Source of the DNA: Simiduia curdlanivorans
GTDB taxonomy: Bacteria; Pseudomonadota; Gammaproteobacteria; Pseudomonadales; Cellvibrionaceae
Assembly (NCBI RefSeq): GCF_030409605.1
Contig: NZ_JAUFQG010000004.1
Location: forward strand, 1,924,501 to 1,988,500
DNA length: 64,000 nucleotides
Direction of reading: 5' to 3'
Part shown: one piece after another, positions 26,650 through 35,158 of the stretch
Position numbering within the stretch: position 1 is the stretch's first letter
Layout of the letters: the number at the start of each line of letters is the position of its first letter
Program-made: the position numbers and the translations under genes
The notes under the pieces: generated by a model
Database searches by the model: none
Seen by the model: only the letters and a program-made list of their open reading frames with translations
What the model was told of the DNA's origin: nothing

Positions 26650-27303
26650 ATGGCAGAGCTCACATTAGTCATCGGCAATAAGAATTACTCGAGCTGGTCG
26701 TTAAGGGCTTGGCTGTATCTGAAAATTAACGATATTAGTTTCGATGAGATTCGGCTGCCGTTGGATACCCTACAGTTTCAACAGGAGATTTATACCTATT
26801 CACCCTCTGGCAAGGTTCCAGCCTTAAGTCACGGCAAGGTGCGCGTGTGGGATAGTTTTGCCATTATTGCTTATATCTATCGAACTTTTCCCGATAGCGC
26901 CAACTGGCCAAAAGATCCCGTGGTGCAAGGTTTGGCTATTTCGGCGGTAATGGAGATGCACGCGGGCTTTATGGCGCTGCGTCAGCACTATCCGATGAAT
27001 TGTCGCAAAGCGTCCTTTAAGGCACCTCTGCGCGGTAACGTGGAGCGCGATTTGACTCGGCTCGAGTCGCTGTGGAGTATGTTGCTCGATGCTAGCGGAG
27101 GCCCTTGGTTGGGTGGTGAGCTCGGCATTGTCGACGCTTACTTTGCCCCTGTGGCAATGCGTATTCATACTTACCAGTTGCCGGTCAGCGAGCGCCTGCA
27201 AAATTATGTGCAGCAGGTGCTGGCACTGCCGGCAATGCAGGAGTGGATAGCCAGTGCCCAGCAAGAAACTGAAGTTGTTAATGCCGATGAATGGCAAGAT
27301 TAA
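26650..27303 (+). CDS. Glutathione S-transferase family protein
   Basis: A 217-residue protein with a thioredoxin-like N-terminal domain (about 1-80) and a helical C-terminal domain. The N-terminus reads LVIGNKNYSSWSLRAWL, with serine at the catalytic position. PSGKVPAL (51-58) contains the cis-proline, and DSFAII (68-73) provides the Glu/Asp-Ser glutathione contact. It probably conjugates or reduces small molecules with glutathione; the substrate is not known. An AGGGGAGAG ribosome-binding site precedes the ATG, and the peptidase gene starts 7 nt after the stop. Confidence 0.9.
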   Translation: MAELTLVIGNKNYSSWSLRAWLYLKINDISFDEIRLPLDTLQFQQEIYTYSPSGKVPALSHGKVRVWDSFAIIAYIYRTFPDSANWPKDPVVQGLAISAVMEMHAGFMALRQHYPMNCRKASFKAPLRGNVERDLTRLESLWSMLLDASGGPWLGGELGIVDAYFAPVAMRIHTYQLPVSERLQNYVQQVLALPAMQEWIASAQQETEVVNADEWQD

Positions 27304-27310
27304 GGAAAAG

Positions 27311-29149
27311 ATGATGATTAAAATAAATAAAAAGGCGTGTTTGGCTGTATCGATTGCGGCGGCATTGATGATGGGTTGTCAGTCAGATGAAAAAGCTCAG
27401 GCCAAAACATCGGTTGCTCCCGTTTATGACCAAGCTAGTGCCGAGGAAATGCTCGCACAGGCTGAAAAAGATCTAGCCAGTACAGCGGAATTTGCCTCCC
27501 ATGCCAGTTGGTTGGCCTCAACCTATATCAATACCGATAGCCAATTTGTCGAAGCCAAGGCGTCGAAAGACTATACCTTGAACGTGGTGAAATATGCCAA
27601 GCAGGTGAAGCATTGGGATGGCGTAACGCTACAACCAGACACCCGACGCAAACTCGATGCTTTGCGCTTGGGCTTGAGTTTCCCGTCACCGGATGATGAA
27701 ACCCTAGCCGGTGAACTAGCGGATATAGGTTCGAAAATGCAGGGCATGTATGGCGAAGGAAAATATTGCCGGCCCTCGGGCGAATGTTTGGATTTGATTG
27801 AAATGAGCAATATTTTGGCGGAAGGTAAAGACCCCGCTTTGATGAAAGAGGTTTGGGCCGGATGGCGCAGCGTATCACCGCCTATGCGGCCACTGTATGA
27901 GCGCCAAGTGGAGATTGCAAACGCGGGCGCCAAAGATTTAGGTTTTGAAAATCTATCGGTACTGTGGCGCTCCAATTACGATGCCGAGCCCGATGCTTTT
28001 GCCGCCGATGTGGATGATCAGTGGAATAAGGTAAAGCCATTGTATGATGCATTGCACTGCCATGTGCGCGCGCAATTGAATGCTTCCTACGGCGACGATG
28101 TGGTGCCGAAAGCCGGAAAAATACCAGCGCATATGCTCGGCAACATGTGGGCCCAAACCTGGGGTAATGTGTACGAAAAAGTTAAGCCTGCCAACAGCGA
28201 AAAAAGTTATGACTTAACTAAGTTGATCGAGCAAAGCGGCATGAATGAGCTGGGCATGGTGCGTACCGCTGAGGCCTTCTTCTCATCCCTCGGCTTTGCG
28301 CCGTTGCCGGAAACTTTTTGGCAGCGTTCACAGTTCACCAAACCACGTGATCGGGAAGTGGTTTGTCATGCAAGTGCTTGGAATTTAGACAGCAAAGATG
28401 ATCTGCGCATCAAAATGTGTATTCAGAAAAATGGCGAAGACTTCCAAACCGTTCATCACGAGCTGGGCCACAATTATTATCAGCGCGCTTACAATCAACA
28501 GCCCTTTTTGTTTCAGGGTAGTGCCAATGACGGTTTCCACGAGGCACTTGGCGACACTGTCGCTTTATCTATTACGCCTTCTTACTTGGTTAGCCTAGGT
28601 CTGCTTGAAAAGGAGCCACCAGTGTCAGAAGACCTTGGCTACTTGATGCAAATGGCGTTGGATAAAATTGCTTTCTTGCCCTTCGGTTTGATGGTGGACA
28701 AGTGGCGTTGGCAGGTATTTAACGGCGAAATTAAGCCCGAAGATTACAACAAAGGCTGGTGGCAGTTGCGCGAGCAATACCAAGGTATAGCCGCGCCTGT
28801 AGCGCGCTCTGAAAATGATTTTGATCCGGGTGCTAAGTACCATATTCCCGGCAATACGCCTTACACGCGTTACTTTTTAGCGTTCATCCAACAATTCCAG
28901 TTTCATCGTGCACTGTGCGAAACCGCGGGCTTCGAGGGCCCTTTACATCGCTGCTCTATCTACAACAACAAAGCCGCAGGCGAAAAGCTTCAAGCAATGA
29001 TGGCGATGGGTAGCAGCCAGCCTTGGCAAGTAGCCATGGAAACATTAACCGGCCAGCCTAATCTGGATGCAAGTGCGATAGTGGATTATTTCGCACCGCT
29101 GAAAGTGTGGTTAGATGAGCAGAATAAAGATCGGCAATGTGGTTGGTAA
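27311..29149 (+). CDS. M2-family zinc metallopeptidase, lipoprotein (ACE-like)
   Basis: A 612-residue peptidyl-dipeptidase A-like enzyme that likely trims dipeptides from peptide C-termini. Zinc ligands are H383 and H387 in HELGH and E411 in EALGD, with catalytic E384. The N-terminus is a lipoprotein signal (AAALMMGC, Cys23), placing it in the envelope. The open frame extends upstream into the GST gene, but the ATG at 27311 or 27314 follows an AAGGAA site and gives a proper signal peptide. The region just upstream of TonB receptors and a POT transporter suggests a role in peptide use. A weak 7-bp hairpin lies at 29160-29181 without a T-run. Confidence 0.93.
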   Translation: MMIKINKKACLAVSIAAALMMGCQSDEKAQAKTSVAPVYDQASAEEMLAQAEKDLASTAEFASHASWLASTYINTDSQFVEAKASKDYTLNVVKYAKQVKHWDGVTLQPDTRRKLDALRLGLSFPSPDDETLAGELADIGSKMQGMYGEGKYCRPSGECLDLIEMSNILAEGKDPALMKEVWAGWRSVSPPMRPLYERQVEIANAGAKDLGFENLSVLWRSNYDAEPDAFAADVDDQWNKVKPLYDALHCHVRAQLNASYGDDVVPKAGKIPAHMLGNMWAQTWGNVYEKVKPANSEKSYDLTKLIEQSGMNELGMVRTAEAFFSSLGFAPLPETFWQRSQFTKPRDREVVCHASAWNLDSKDDLRIKMCIQKNGEDFQTVHHELGHNYYQRAYNQQPFLFQGSANDGFHEALGDTVALSITPSYLVSLGLLEKEPPVSEDLGYLMQMALDKIAFLPFGLMVDKWRWQVFNGEIKPEDYNKGWWQLREQYQGIAAPVARSENDFDPGAKYHIPGNTPYTRYFLAFIQQFQFHRALCETAGFEGPLHRCSIYNNKAAGEKLQAMMAMGSSQPWQVAMETLTGQPNLDASAIVDYFAPLKVWLDEQNKDRQCGW

Positions 29150-29295
29150 TAATAGCGCCACCTAAATCGGTAAGTTTAGGTCACGAATTATCATAGTAAC
29201 CATCGTAGCCAAAAAAGAGCACTTTGCGCGTTAGCCTGCTGGCTAGCATCAATTCTAAGCGCTGTGTCAGGATTGCCTGCTCGAATATTAAACTC

Positions 29296-29324
29296 AAAAA
29301 AAAGCGGCCTCAGAAGAGACCGCT
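29296..29324 (-). terminator. Rho-independent terminator of the Oar-like receptor gene
   Basis: On the minus strand a 9-bp stem (arms 29316-29324 and 29303-29311, with one G-U wobble) and a 4-nt loop run into seven T residues (29296-29302). It lies 34 nt beyond the receptor's stop. Confidence 0.85.
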
Positions 29325-29358
29325 AAATCTTACTACGATTGAGGAAGGGTCCGTAGAT

Positions 29359-32300
29359 TTACAGTGTCCAGTTAAACGACAGCCGCATGCTACGTGGTGA
29401 CTGATAGGCAGAGGCCTGACCGTAGTTGTCATACTGGCCACCAGAACTATCCTCCAATTGCTCAAACAGGTCAGATTTGGCTGAACTGTCAAACAGGTTG
29501 AAGACGTCCAATCGGATTGTTATTCCTCCGGGGATACTGCCGCCCAGATTGGGTGTAAATGTTGCACTGGCGTCAACTGTACTTACCCAGTTACTTTCCA
29601 TTGATTTACCTCGTGGTGACGCCTCGCCATTACAGAACCAGTAATCGTCCTGATAACGGCTTTCGTATACCTGCCGCAGTGCCGCAAGATCGCCGGTAAA
29701 GTCACCATTGCCGTCAAAAGCGTTATCGCTGTCGCCGAAGGTGCCATTAGGCAGATTGCCCTGACAGCCAAACTTGCGTGGTGATCTGATTCTTGCGCGA
29801 GCACCTACCTGCATCCAGTCGTTTACCTTGTAGAAACCGGCGAGCTTGAACTGGTGCTCAAACTCGGTAGGCAAAGGACCATAGGCGTTCATCATAACGG
29901 ATACTAAGTCAAAGTCTTGCGTCAAGCCCGCATCATCCTGACCATTGTCTGACTTCACTACCCCTTCTGTATTGCCTTTATTGGAGGTGTAGACATACGA
30001 GCCATCAATTCCCCATATTTCTGTGCCTTTGCTTAGGGATAATTCGAGTGAACGATAAACCCGATCGGGTTCTTCGTAGCCCAACATTTCCTTGGTCAGG
30101 TCCATCCATACTAATGAGCCGTCATCGGTCAGTAGGTCGGTTGCCACCCGCATATCTGTGCCTGGGTTGGTCAGCACGTAGTCGATACCGTGTTGAGAGG
30201 GATCCATGATCCAGTAAACGTCATCGAGATCGTAGCCGTTCTCTAGGGCCCAGGCGACCGTAGCATGGTTAATGCCCACGTCATCAATCTGAACCGCAAG
30301 TTTACGGTAGGTTCCGCGAATACCTGCGACCCACTCATTTTCAAAAACGTGTTCATAGCTCAGCGATATTTCATCGGTATAGAGCGGATCAACCGATTGG
30401 TCTTTAATGGTAGATACATCAGGTACTGTGCCATCGCTTGAGAGTGTGTAGAGTAAGGGGTCGTTGTAATCGACGCCGCTTGGTGTGTCGTCACTGTTGC
30501 GGTTGTCATAACCGTCGTGACGTAGATATTCTTCAACAAAGTACTCTGCACCTGACATCCGGATATTGGTGTTCGCCGCAATTGGCATATAGTACCGACC
30601 AAAAAATGCGGTAATCCGGCTGTCACCATCGCCGAACAGGTCGTAGGTCAGACCCAATCGCGGTGCAATTTGGTTGTCAGCCTTGATGAAGGTTTCACCC
30701 TCCGCGTTCATGTTGTTGAAGGTTTCGTTGCGCAGTCCCAGATTCACCGTAAGTTGGCTGGTAACTTGCCAGCTGTCCTGAATGTAATAGGCCGACTGCT
30801 CCACTTCGAAGTTTCCACCTTGATCAATAACGAGGTGGCGGACATATTCCTCGCCCTGAGCAAGTTGGCCACTGAAACAGCCCGCGGCGCTTGTGCAAGT
30901 GTGGTAGCGCCAATATTCGCCCCCAGAAAGCGTGCTAAGCTCTTCCGCCAGCAGGTTCTCCTGATCGTAGCCAAAGCGGATATGGTGCTCGCCAGCAAAC
31001 TCAAAATAGATGTCGGCATCGATCCGGAAGGCCTCGCGCTTGTCGTAGCCTGTCGCCGCGTAGGTATTGGTCCAGTTTCCAATGGCTACTGATGAGTTAG
31101 GGTTGTCGATCCGTTGATAAATGACCGGATTGACGTCGTTTGCAGATTGCGCGCTGCGGAAAAACTCGTTTTCACCGTACATCATTGAAAGGGAAAAGGC
31201 GTCGCTGAACACCCCAGTGTATTTAACTATCTGGTTGGTTCCGCCGGCTTCCGTGACTGAGTCGCCGATATACGAGCCAATTTCGCTACCGTTCACATCC
31301 TCTCGGTCTGCGCCAGCATCGTTAAAATTGTAGTCCGAGAACTCAATATCACGCCGGTCGGAAAAACCAGTGTACTCAATTCGGTGTCCATCAAAGGGAA
31401 TGAAATCCAGCTTGACTGCCCAAAAGGGATCGTTGTCGCGGGTCTGCGTGTATCGGCCTGAGGTGTAATCCTCTTCTTCGTTTTCGCGGATATTGTACAG
31501 GCCGTAGGCAAACAGCCGGTCTTCGATGACTGCCCCTGACAACTCGATGATGTAGTCGGTACTGTCGGTAGTATCGAGGCTGTTCCAGGTGGTTTCTATA
31601 TCTTTAGCTGTGGATCGGAGACTGTCCGGCTCATAGTAAGCCGTTACCGAGGCGTGGAAATCATTCGAGCCAGATTTAGATACACTGTTTATAAAGCCTC
31701 CAATGGAGCGGCCATATTCAGCTTGGTAGCCACCGGTTTTAACTTCAATCTGATCATAAAACTCAAATGGAATGGTGGAGCCGCCGGTAAAGTTGCGGAA
31801 GTTGGTGACGTTTAGACCATTAATGTAATAGGCGTTTTCACCAACGGAGCCGCCAGAGAATGAGGCAAGGCTTCCATTTGAGCGACTGTTAAAGGCAGTG
31901 TCGCCTTCCTGTGTACCCGGGGCAAACAGGGCGACGTCGGTCAAGGATCGCGCCACAGGGTACTTGGACTGGAGTTCGCCCACGTCCACAGAAATACCTG
32001 ATGTGGTGCTATTGAAGTCGTACTCGGCCTGCTTTGCGCCAACAACGTACACTTCTTCGATATCCCCGCTAAGCGGTTTCAGAGTAAAGGTGTATTTGCC
32101 TCCTGCTCCGATAGTTAGGTTGAGCTCCACATCCTCAACTCCATTGTAACCATCCGCAGACACTCTGGCCTTGTAGCTACCAATGGGAAGTTGCTGCATA
32201 CGGAAACTGCCATCTGCGTCAACAGTTGCGGACCGCTTGATTCCCTTATCGGAGGTGATTTCGATAATTGCACCTGGAATCATATTGCCCGCACTGTCCC

Positions 32301-32424
32301 TAACCTGGCCGGCAATAGTGCTGGTGGTGTAGTCCTCTGCAAATGCGCTTGAGGTGACCAGTGATCCGGCGGCTGCAGAAGATATCGCAAGCGCCAAAAG
32401 ACTTCGTTTTACTATCTTTTTCAT
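29359..32424 (-). CDS. Oar-like TonB-dependent outer-membrane receptor
   Basis: A 1021-residue outer-membrane protein with a signal peptide ending in AFA near residue 29. A carboxypeptidase-regulatory-like beta domain follows (about 36-115: IAGQVRDSAGNMIPGAIIEI). Next come a TonB-box-like IEEVYVVGAK, the plug (YYINGLNVTNF, VKTGGYQAEYGRSIGGFINSVSKSG) and a large beta-barrel. This architecture is that of Oar-type receptors, which have been tied to protein or protease secretion/uptake. The last residues are FNWTL, not the usual terminal Phe. AAGGA precedes the ATG. Cargo is unknown; the neighbouring POT and peptidase genes suggest peptides or proteins. Confidence 0.9.
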   Translation of the reverse strand: MKKIVKRSLLALAISSAAAGSLVTSSAFAEDYTTSTIAGQVRDSAGNMIPGAIIEITSDKGIKRSATVDADGSFRMQQLPIGSYKARVSADGYNGVEDVELNLTIGAGGKYTFTLKPLSGDIEEVYVVGAKQAEYDFNSTTSGISVDVGELQSKYPVARSLTDVALFAPGTQEGDTAFNSRSNGSLASFSGGSVGENAYYINGLNVTNFRNFTGGSTIPFEFYDQIEVKTGGYQAEYGRSIGGFINSVSKSGSNDFHASVTAYYEPDSLRSTAKDIETTWNSLDTTDSTDYIIELSGAVIEDRLFAYGLYNIRENEEEDYTSGRYTQTRDNDPFWAVKLDFIPFDGHRIEYTGFSDRRDIEFSDYNFNDAGADREDVNGSEIGSYIGDSVTEAGGTNQIVKYTGVFSDAFSLSMMYGENEFFRSAQSANDVNPVIYQRIDNPNSSVAIGNWTNTYAATGYDKREAFRIDADIYFEFAGEHHIRFGYDQENLLAEELSTLSGGEYWRYHTCTSAAGCFSGQLAQGEEYVRHLVIDQGGNFEVEQSAYYIQDSWQVTSQLTVNLGLRNETFNNMNAEGETFIKADNQIAPRLGLTYDLFGDGDSRITAFFGRYYMPIAANTNIRMSGAEYFVEEYLRHDGYDNRNSDDTPSGVDYNDPLLYTLSSDGTVPDVSTIKDQSVDPLYTDEISLSYEHVFENEWVAGIRGTYRKLAVQIDDVGINHATVAWALENGYDLDDVYWIMDPSQHGIDYVLTNPGTDMRVATDLLTDDGSLVWMDLTKEMLGYEEPDRVYRSLELSLSKGTEIWGIDGSYVYTSNKGNTEGVVKSDNGQDDAGLTQDFDLVSVMMNAYGPLPTEFEHQFKLAGFYKVNDWMQVGARARIRSPRKFGCQGNLPNGTFGDSDNAFDGNGDFTGDLAALRQVYESRYQDDYWFCNGEASPRGKSMESNWVSTVDASATFTPNLGGSIPGGITIRLDVFNLFDSSAKSDLFEQLEDSSGGQYDNYGQASAYQSPRSMRLSFNWTL

Positions 32425-32961
32425 ATTGATCCTTACTTAATTATTAGTGTTATTGGCAAGACGTGAGCTCAATAGAGCTTTTTTTGAGACGAGCGGGCTT
32501 GAAAGTTCCTCAGAAGAAGATCTAGTTTAATGAATAGGGTGCCAATCATTTGAAGCGCTCTAGGCATTTCGAGTGCTTGTCTGGGTGTTTAGTGGCAAAA
32601 TTTGTGCTGGCTATGCGGTATTCGCATCTGGTGTTTGATGGTCGTTCCAAGGTGATGATCCTCTTGAGCCCAGTGGTGGCGCTTTTCGATAGGCGCAATA
32701 AGTCATTTGCCCCCATTCCTTGTTGATGTGACCTAGAAAGGATTATTCCGTTGCAGCTCGAAATTTGACTAGAGAGCAGAAAAAAATCAGTAGTGCTGTT
32801 AGTAGGAGCAGTTGACAGGACAAACAGTTACAGGTGGCAAGGCCTATGGTGGCTTCCTGTAAACTGTGATTTCGGTGCGCTTGCTAATTGCATCTGAACG
32901 AGTTTTCGTTGTTGCTTTAGTCTTCCCTGACGCTGTTTGCGTTTTTTCCTGTCCTACCGAA
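32425..32961. other. Intergenic region between the Oar-like receptor and POT genes
   Basis: About 540 bp with no credible gene on either strand. It must hold the receptor promoter on the minus strand near 32425-32560, but I cannot name boxes with confidence. An imperfect hairpin, CAGTTACAGG (32825-32834) against CCTGTAAACTG (32856-32866), may form in a transcript. No riboswitch class is recognised. Confidence 0.5.
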
Positions 32962-32999
32962 CAATAAAAAGCCCAGCAAATTTGCTGGGCTTTTTATTG
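32962..32999. terminator. Bidirectional rho-independent terminator of the POT gene
   Basis: A perfect 19-bp inverted repeat with no spacer, built around AGCCCAGCAAA and its complement. It gives T-runs on both strands. It lies 26 nt past the stop of the minus-strand POT gene. Confidence 0.92.
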
Positions 33000-33025
33000 T
33001 TCGATTGTGAACATCGTCTGTTAGC

Positions 33026-34792
33026 TTAACGAACCCCGTGCATTCCCTTCTTCAAGATAGGGGAAATAACGATCATGAAAATACCGACGCCAATACCAAT
33101 CCACATTAAAAATTCGTACAGACTGGTGTAGGTAACAAGCAAGCTCGCCGCGTCAGCCGTTTCAGCGCCCGAGGTATCGATTGCTGCCATCTTGCCAATG
33201 CGGGTAGCGACAGTTTCCGAAAGTGCCGTGGCCAAAAACCAAGTGCCCATGGAGACGCCAACCACCTTGTTGATGGACAGTTTAGTGACTGCTGATAGCC
33301 CTACTGGTGATAAGCAAAGCTCGCCCGTGGTGTGCAGTAAATACGCTAATACCAGCCAAATGATGGCCACCTTGCCAGCATCATCGGCAAATTGCGCACC
33401 GATCACTAACGCGCCGAAACCGAGTCCGGCTTGCAGAATGCCTAAGCCAAACTTAACGGGGGTCGAAGGCTCCCAGCCGCGCTTGGCAAGCCAAATCCAT
33501 AAGGCAGCAAATGGAATGGCAAGTAACATGATGAAACCGGCGTTTAGTGAACCAAACATGGATGCGCGAACTTCTGTGCCGCCAACCTCGCGGTCAAGTA
33601 CACGATCCGCATAGAGGGTCATACTGCCGGCAGATTGTTCAAATAGCGACCAGAACACGATGGTGGATACAATCATCACCATGAGAACCACAGTGCGACC
33701 GTATTCAGCGCTATTGTGAGACTTGAAGCCATAGGTGATAAACGCAACCAGCGCTAACAGCATTAAGCCTAACCAAGTGTCATCACCTAAAAACGCCCAC
33801 ATGAGACCTAACACCATGGTTGCGATTGCGACGCCGATGGCGAGCCAGTCTTGGCCCTTTTCCGGCTGGTGCAGCATGGAGTAGAGAATGATGCCAACAA
33901 TCGCAACGATCAGCAGGCTATTTTGCGCTACGTGCACAACCGGTTCGTGCTGAACCAAAAGCCAAACCACCGACAAAGATAAAATACCGCCTAGGTAGAT
34001 TGCCCACTCCTTGTTGATGGGGCCTAGGAAGGTCTCTTTGAGCCGCGCCGGTTCAGCCGGTTCAGCATGGCCTTGTAGGGTGTGTTGGAACTTCAGGAAG
34101 GTAATCAGGCCCAGTAGCATGCCGATACCGGCAGCACCAAAGCCATAGCTCCAGCCGTAGGTTTCACCTAACCAGCCACACAAGAGAGTGGCGATGAATG
34201 AACCGATGTTGATGCCCATGTAAAAGATGGTGAAGCCCGAATCTCGACGTGGGTCATCCTGCGCATAGAGCTTGCCAACAATGGTAGAAATGTTGGGCTT
34301 CAAGAAGCCAACGCCGACGGTGATTAACGCCAGTGCAAAGAAGAACACCTTTAGCGCCACAACATCCTGAATGATGACGTCTTCTGCTAGCAGGGTGCCT
34401 GCAGCAATGACGGTGCCATCGTTAAGGGTGATGGATTCGGCCAGAGTTGTGCCCGCGGCGTAAGACAGCGCTTGAAAGCCTTCATAGGCCATAGTGGCGT
34501 GACCGGCGGTCAGCAGCAAAGCGCCGAAAACTACGGCCTTGCGCATACCTAGGTAGCGGTCGGCAATCAGCCCCCCGATGAGGGGTAGTGCATATACGAG
34601 GCCTGCGTAGGCGCCGAGCACGTCGTAGCCAGCCATGTCGGTAAACAGGTGGTATTTTGTCAAATACAATAGCAATAAGTACTTCATGCCGTAAAAAGAG
34701 AAGCGCTCCCACAGCTCGGTGGCAAAGCAAACGTAAAGGCCTTTCGGGTGCCCCAGGAATTCCCCAGGTGCTGAAACAGTGGCAGTAGTCAT
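33026..34792 (-). CDS. POT-family di/tripeptide:proton symporter
   Basis: A 588-residue inner-membrane transporter of the proton-dependent oligopeptide family. The signature E-x-x-E-R appears as ELWERFSFYG (E26, E29, R30). The PTR2 block GFLKPNISTIVG and the following region FTIFYMGINIGSF are present. It should import di- and tripeptides across the inner membrane. The gene stands between TonB receptors and near an M2 peptidase, so it is the natural last step of a peptide uptake route. The order on the minus strand is receptor, receptor, POT, receptor, each with its own terminator or gap. Confidence 0.93.
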   Translation of the reverse strand: MTTATVSAPGEFLGHPKGLYVCFATELWERFSFYGMKYLLLLYLTKYHLFTDMAGYDVLGAYAGLVYALPLIGGLIADRYLGMRKAVVFGALLLTAGHATMAYEGFQALSYAAGTTLAESITLNDGTVIAAGTLLAEDVIIQDVVALKVFFFALALITVGVGFLKPNISTIVGKLYAQDDPRRDSGFTIFYMGINIGSFIATLLCGWLGETYGWSYGFGAAGIGMLLGLITFLKFQHTLQGHAEPAEPARLKETFLGPINKEWAIYLGGILSLSVVWLLVQHEPVVHVAQNSLLIVAIVGIILYSMLHQPEKGQDWLAIGVAIATMVLGLMWAFLGDDTWLGLMLLALVAFITYGFKSHNSAEYGRTVVLMVMIVSTIVFWSLFEQSAGSMTLYADRVLDREVGGTEVRASMFGSLNAGFIMLLAIPFAALWIWLAKRGWEPSTPVKFGLGILQAGLGFGALVIGAQFADDAGKVAIIWLVLAYLLHTTGELCLSPVGLSAVTKLSINKVVGVSMGTWFLATALSETVATRIGKMAAIDTSGAETADAASLLVTYTSLYEFLMWIGIGVGIFMIVISPILKKGMHGVR

Positions 34793-35113
34793 GCCAAATC
34801 CTCATTATGGTTATTTCACATCGTTATAAGGACGAGTGTGGCACTTAAGGCCTCAATGGTCGTTGGTTACGAATTACCCCAATTTAAGTTGGGGTCCGAG
34901 AGGTTCAAAATTTGAAGTGCCAATAACGTCGAGCTGGAGCTCTAGACCCGCTCCATATGTTGTGGTTTTTTTGAGTTTTCCAACTGTCTGTTTCGTTATT
35001 TGGCCCGCTAGGAAGCGGTTAATATAAAGTCAATATCACAGCCATGCTGTGTACATTGGTTATTCAGAGGCAATTCTTTAAATTGAAAATACACTTCAGC
35101 GTGGGCTAGGCAC
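34793..35113. promoter_or_regulatory. POT upstream region with two palindromes
   Basis: This gap contains ACCCCAA (34876-34882) facing TTGGGGT (34889-34895), and then the perfect 13-bp palindrome TTCAAAATTTGAA (34904-34916). Both lie about 85-125 nt upstream of the POT start on the minus strand. They could be operators or an upstream regulator site; neither has a T-run that would make it a terminator. I see no gene in the rest of the gap. Confidence 0.4.
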
Positions 35114-35145
35114 AAAAAAGCCCTAGCAAATGCCAGGGCTTTTTT
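35114..35145 (-). terminator. Rho-independent terminator of the second TonB receptor
   Basis: AAAAAAGCCCT (35114-35124) and AGGGCTTTTTT (35135-35145) form an 11-bp stem that contains the T-run. It starts 13 nt past the receptor stop on the minus strand. Confidence 0.88.
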
Positions 35146-35158
35146 ACTCATGGTTTAA

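Noticed and set aside
29160..29181. Hairpin ACCTAAA/TTTAGGT after the M2 peptidase
   Set aside because: Only 7 AT-rich base pairs and no following T-run.
32825..32866. Possible riboswitch or small RNA upstream of the Oar-like receptor
   Set aside because: The hairpin is imperfect and matches no riboswitch class known to me.
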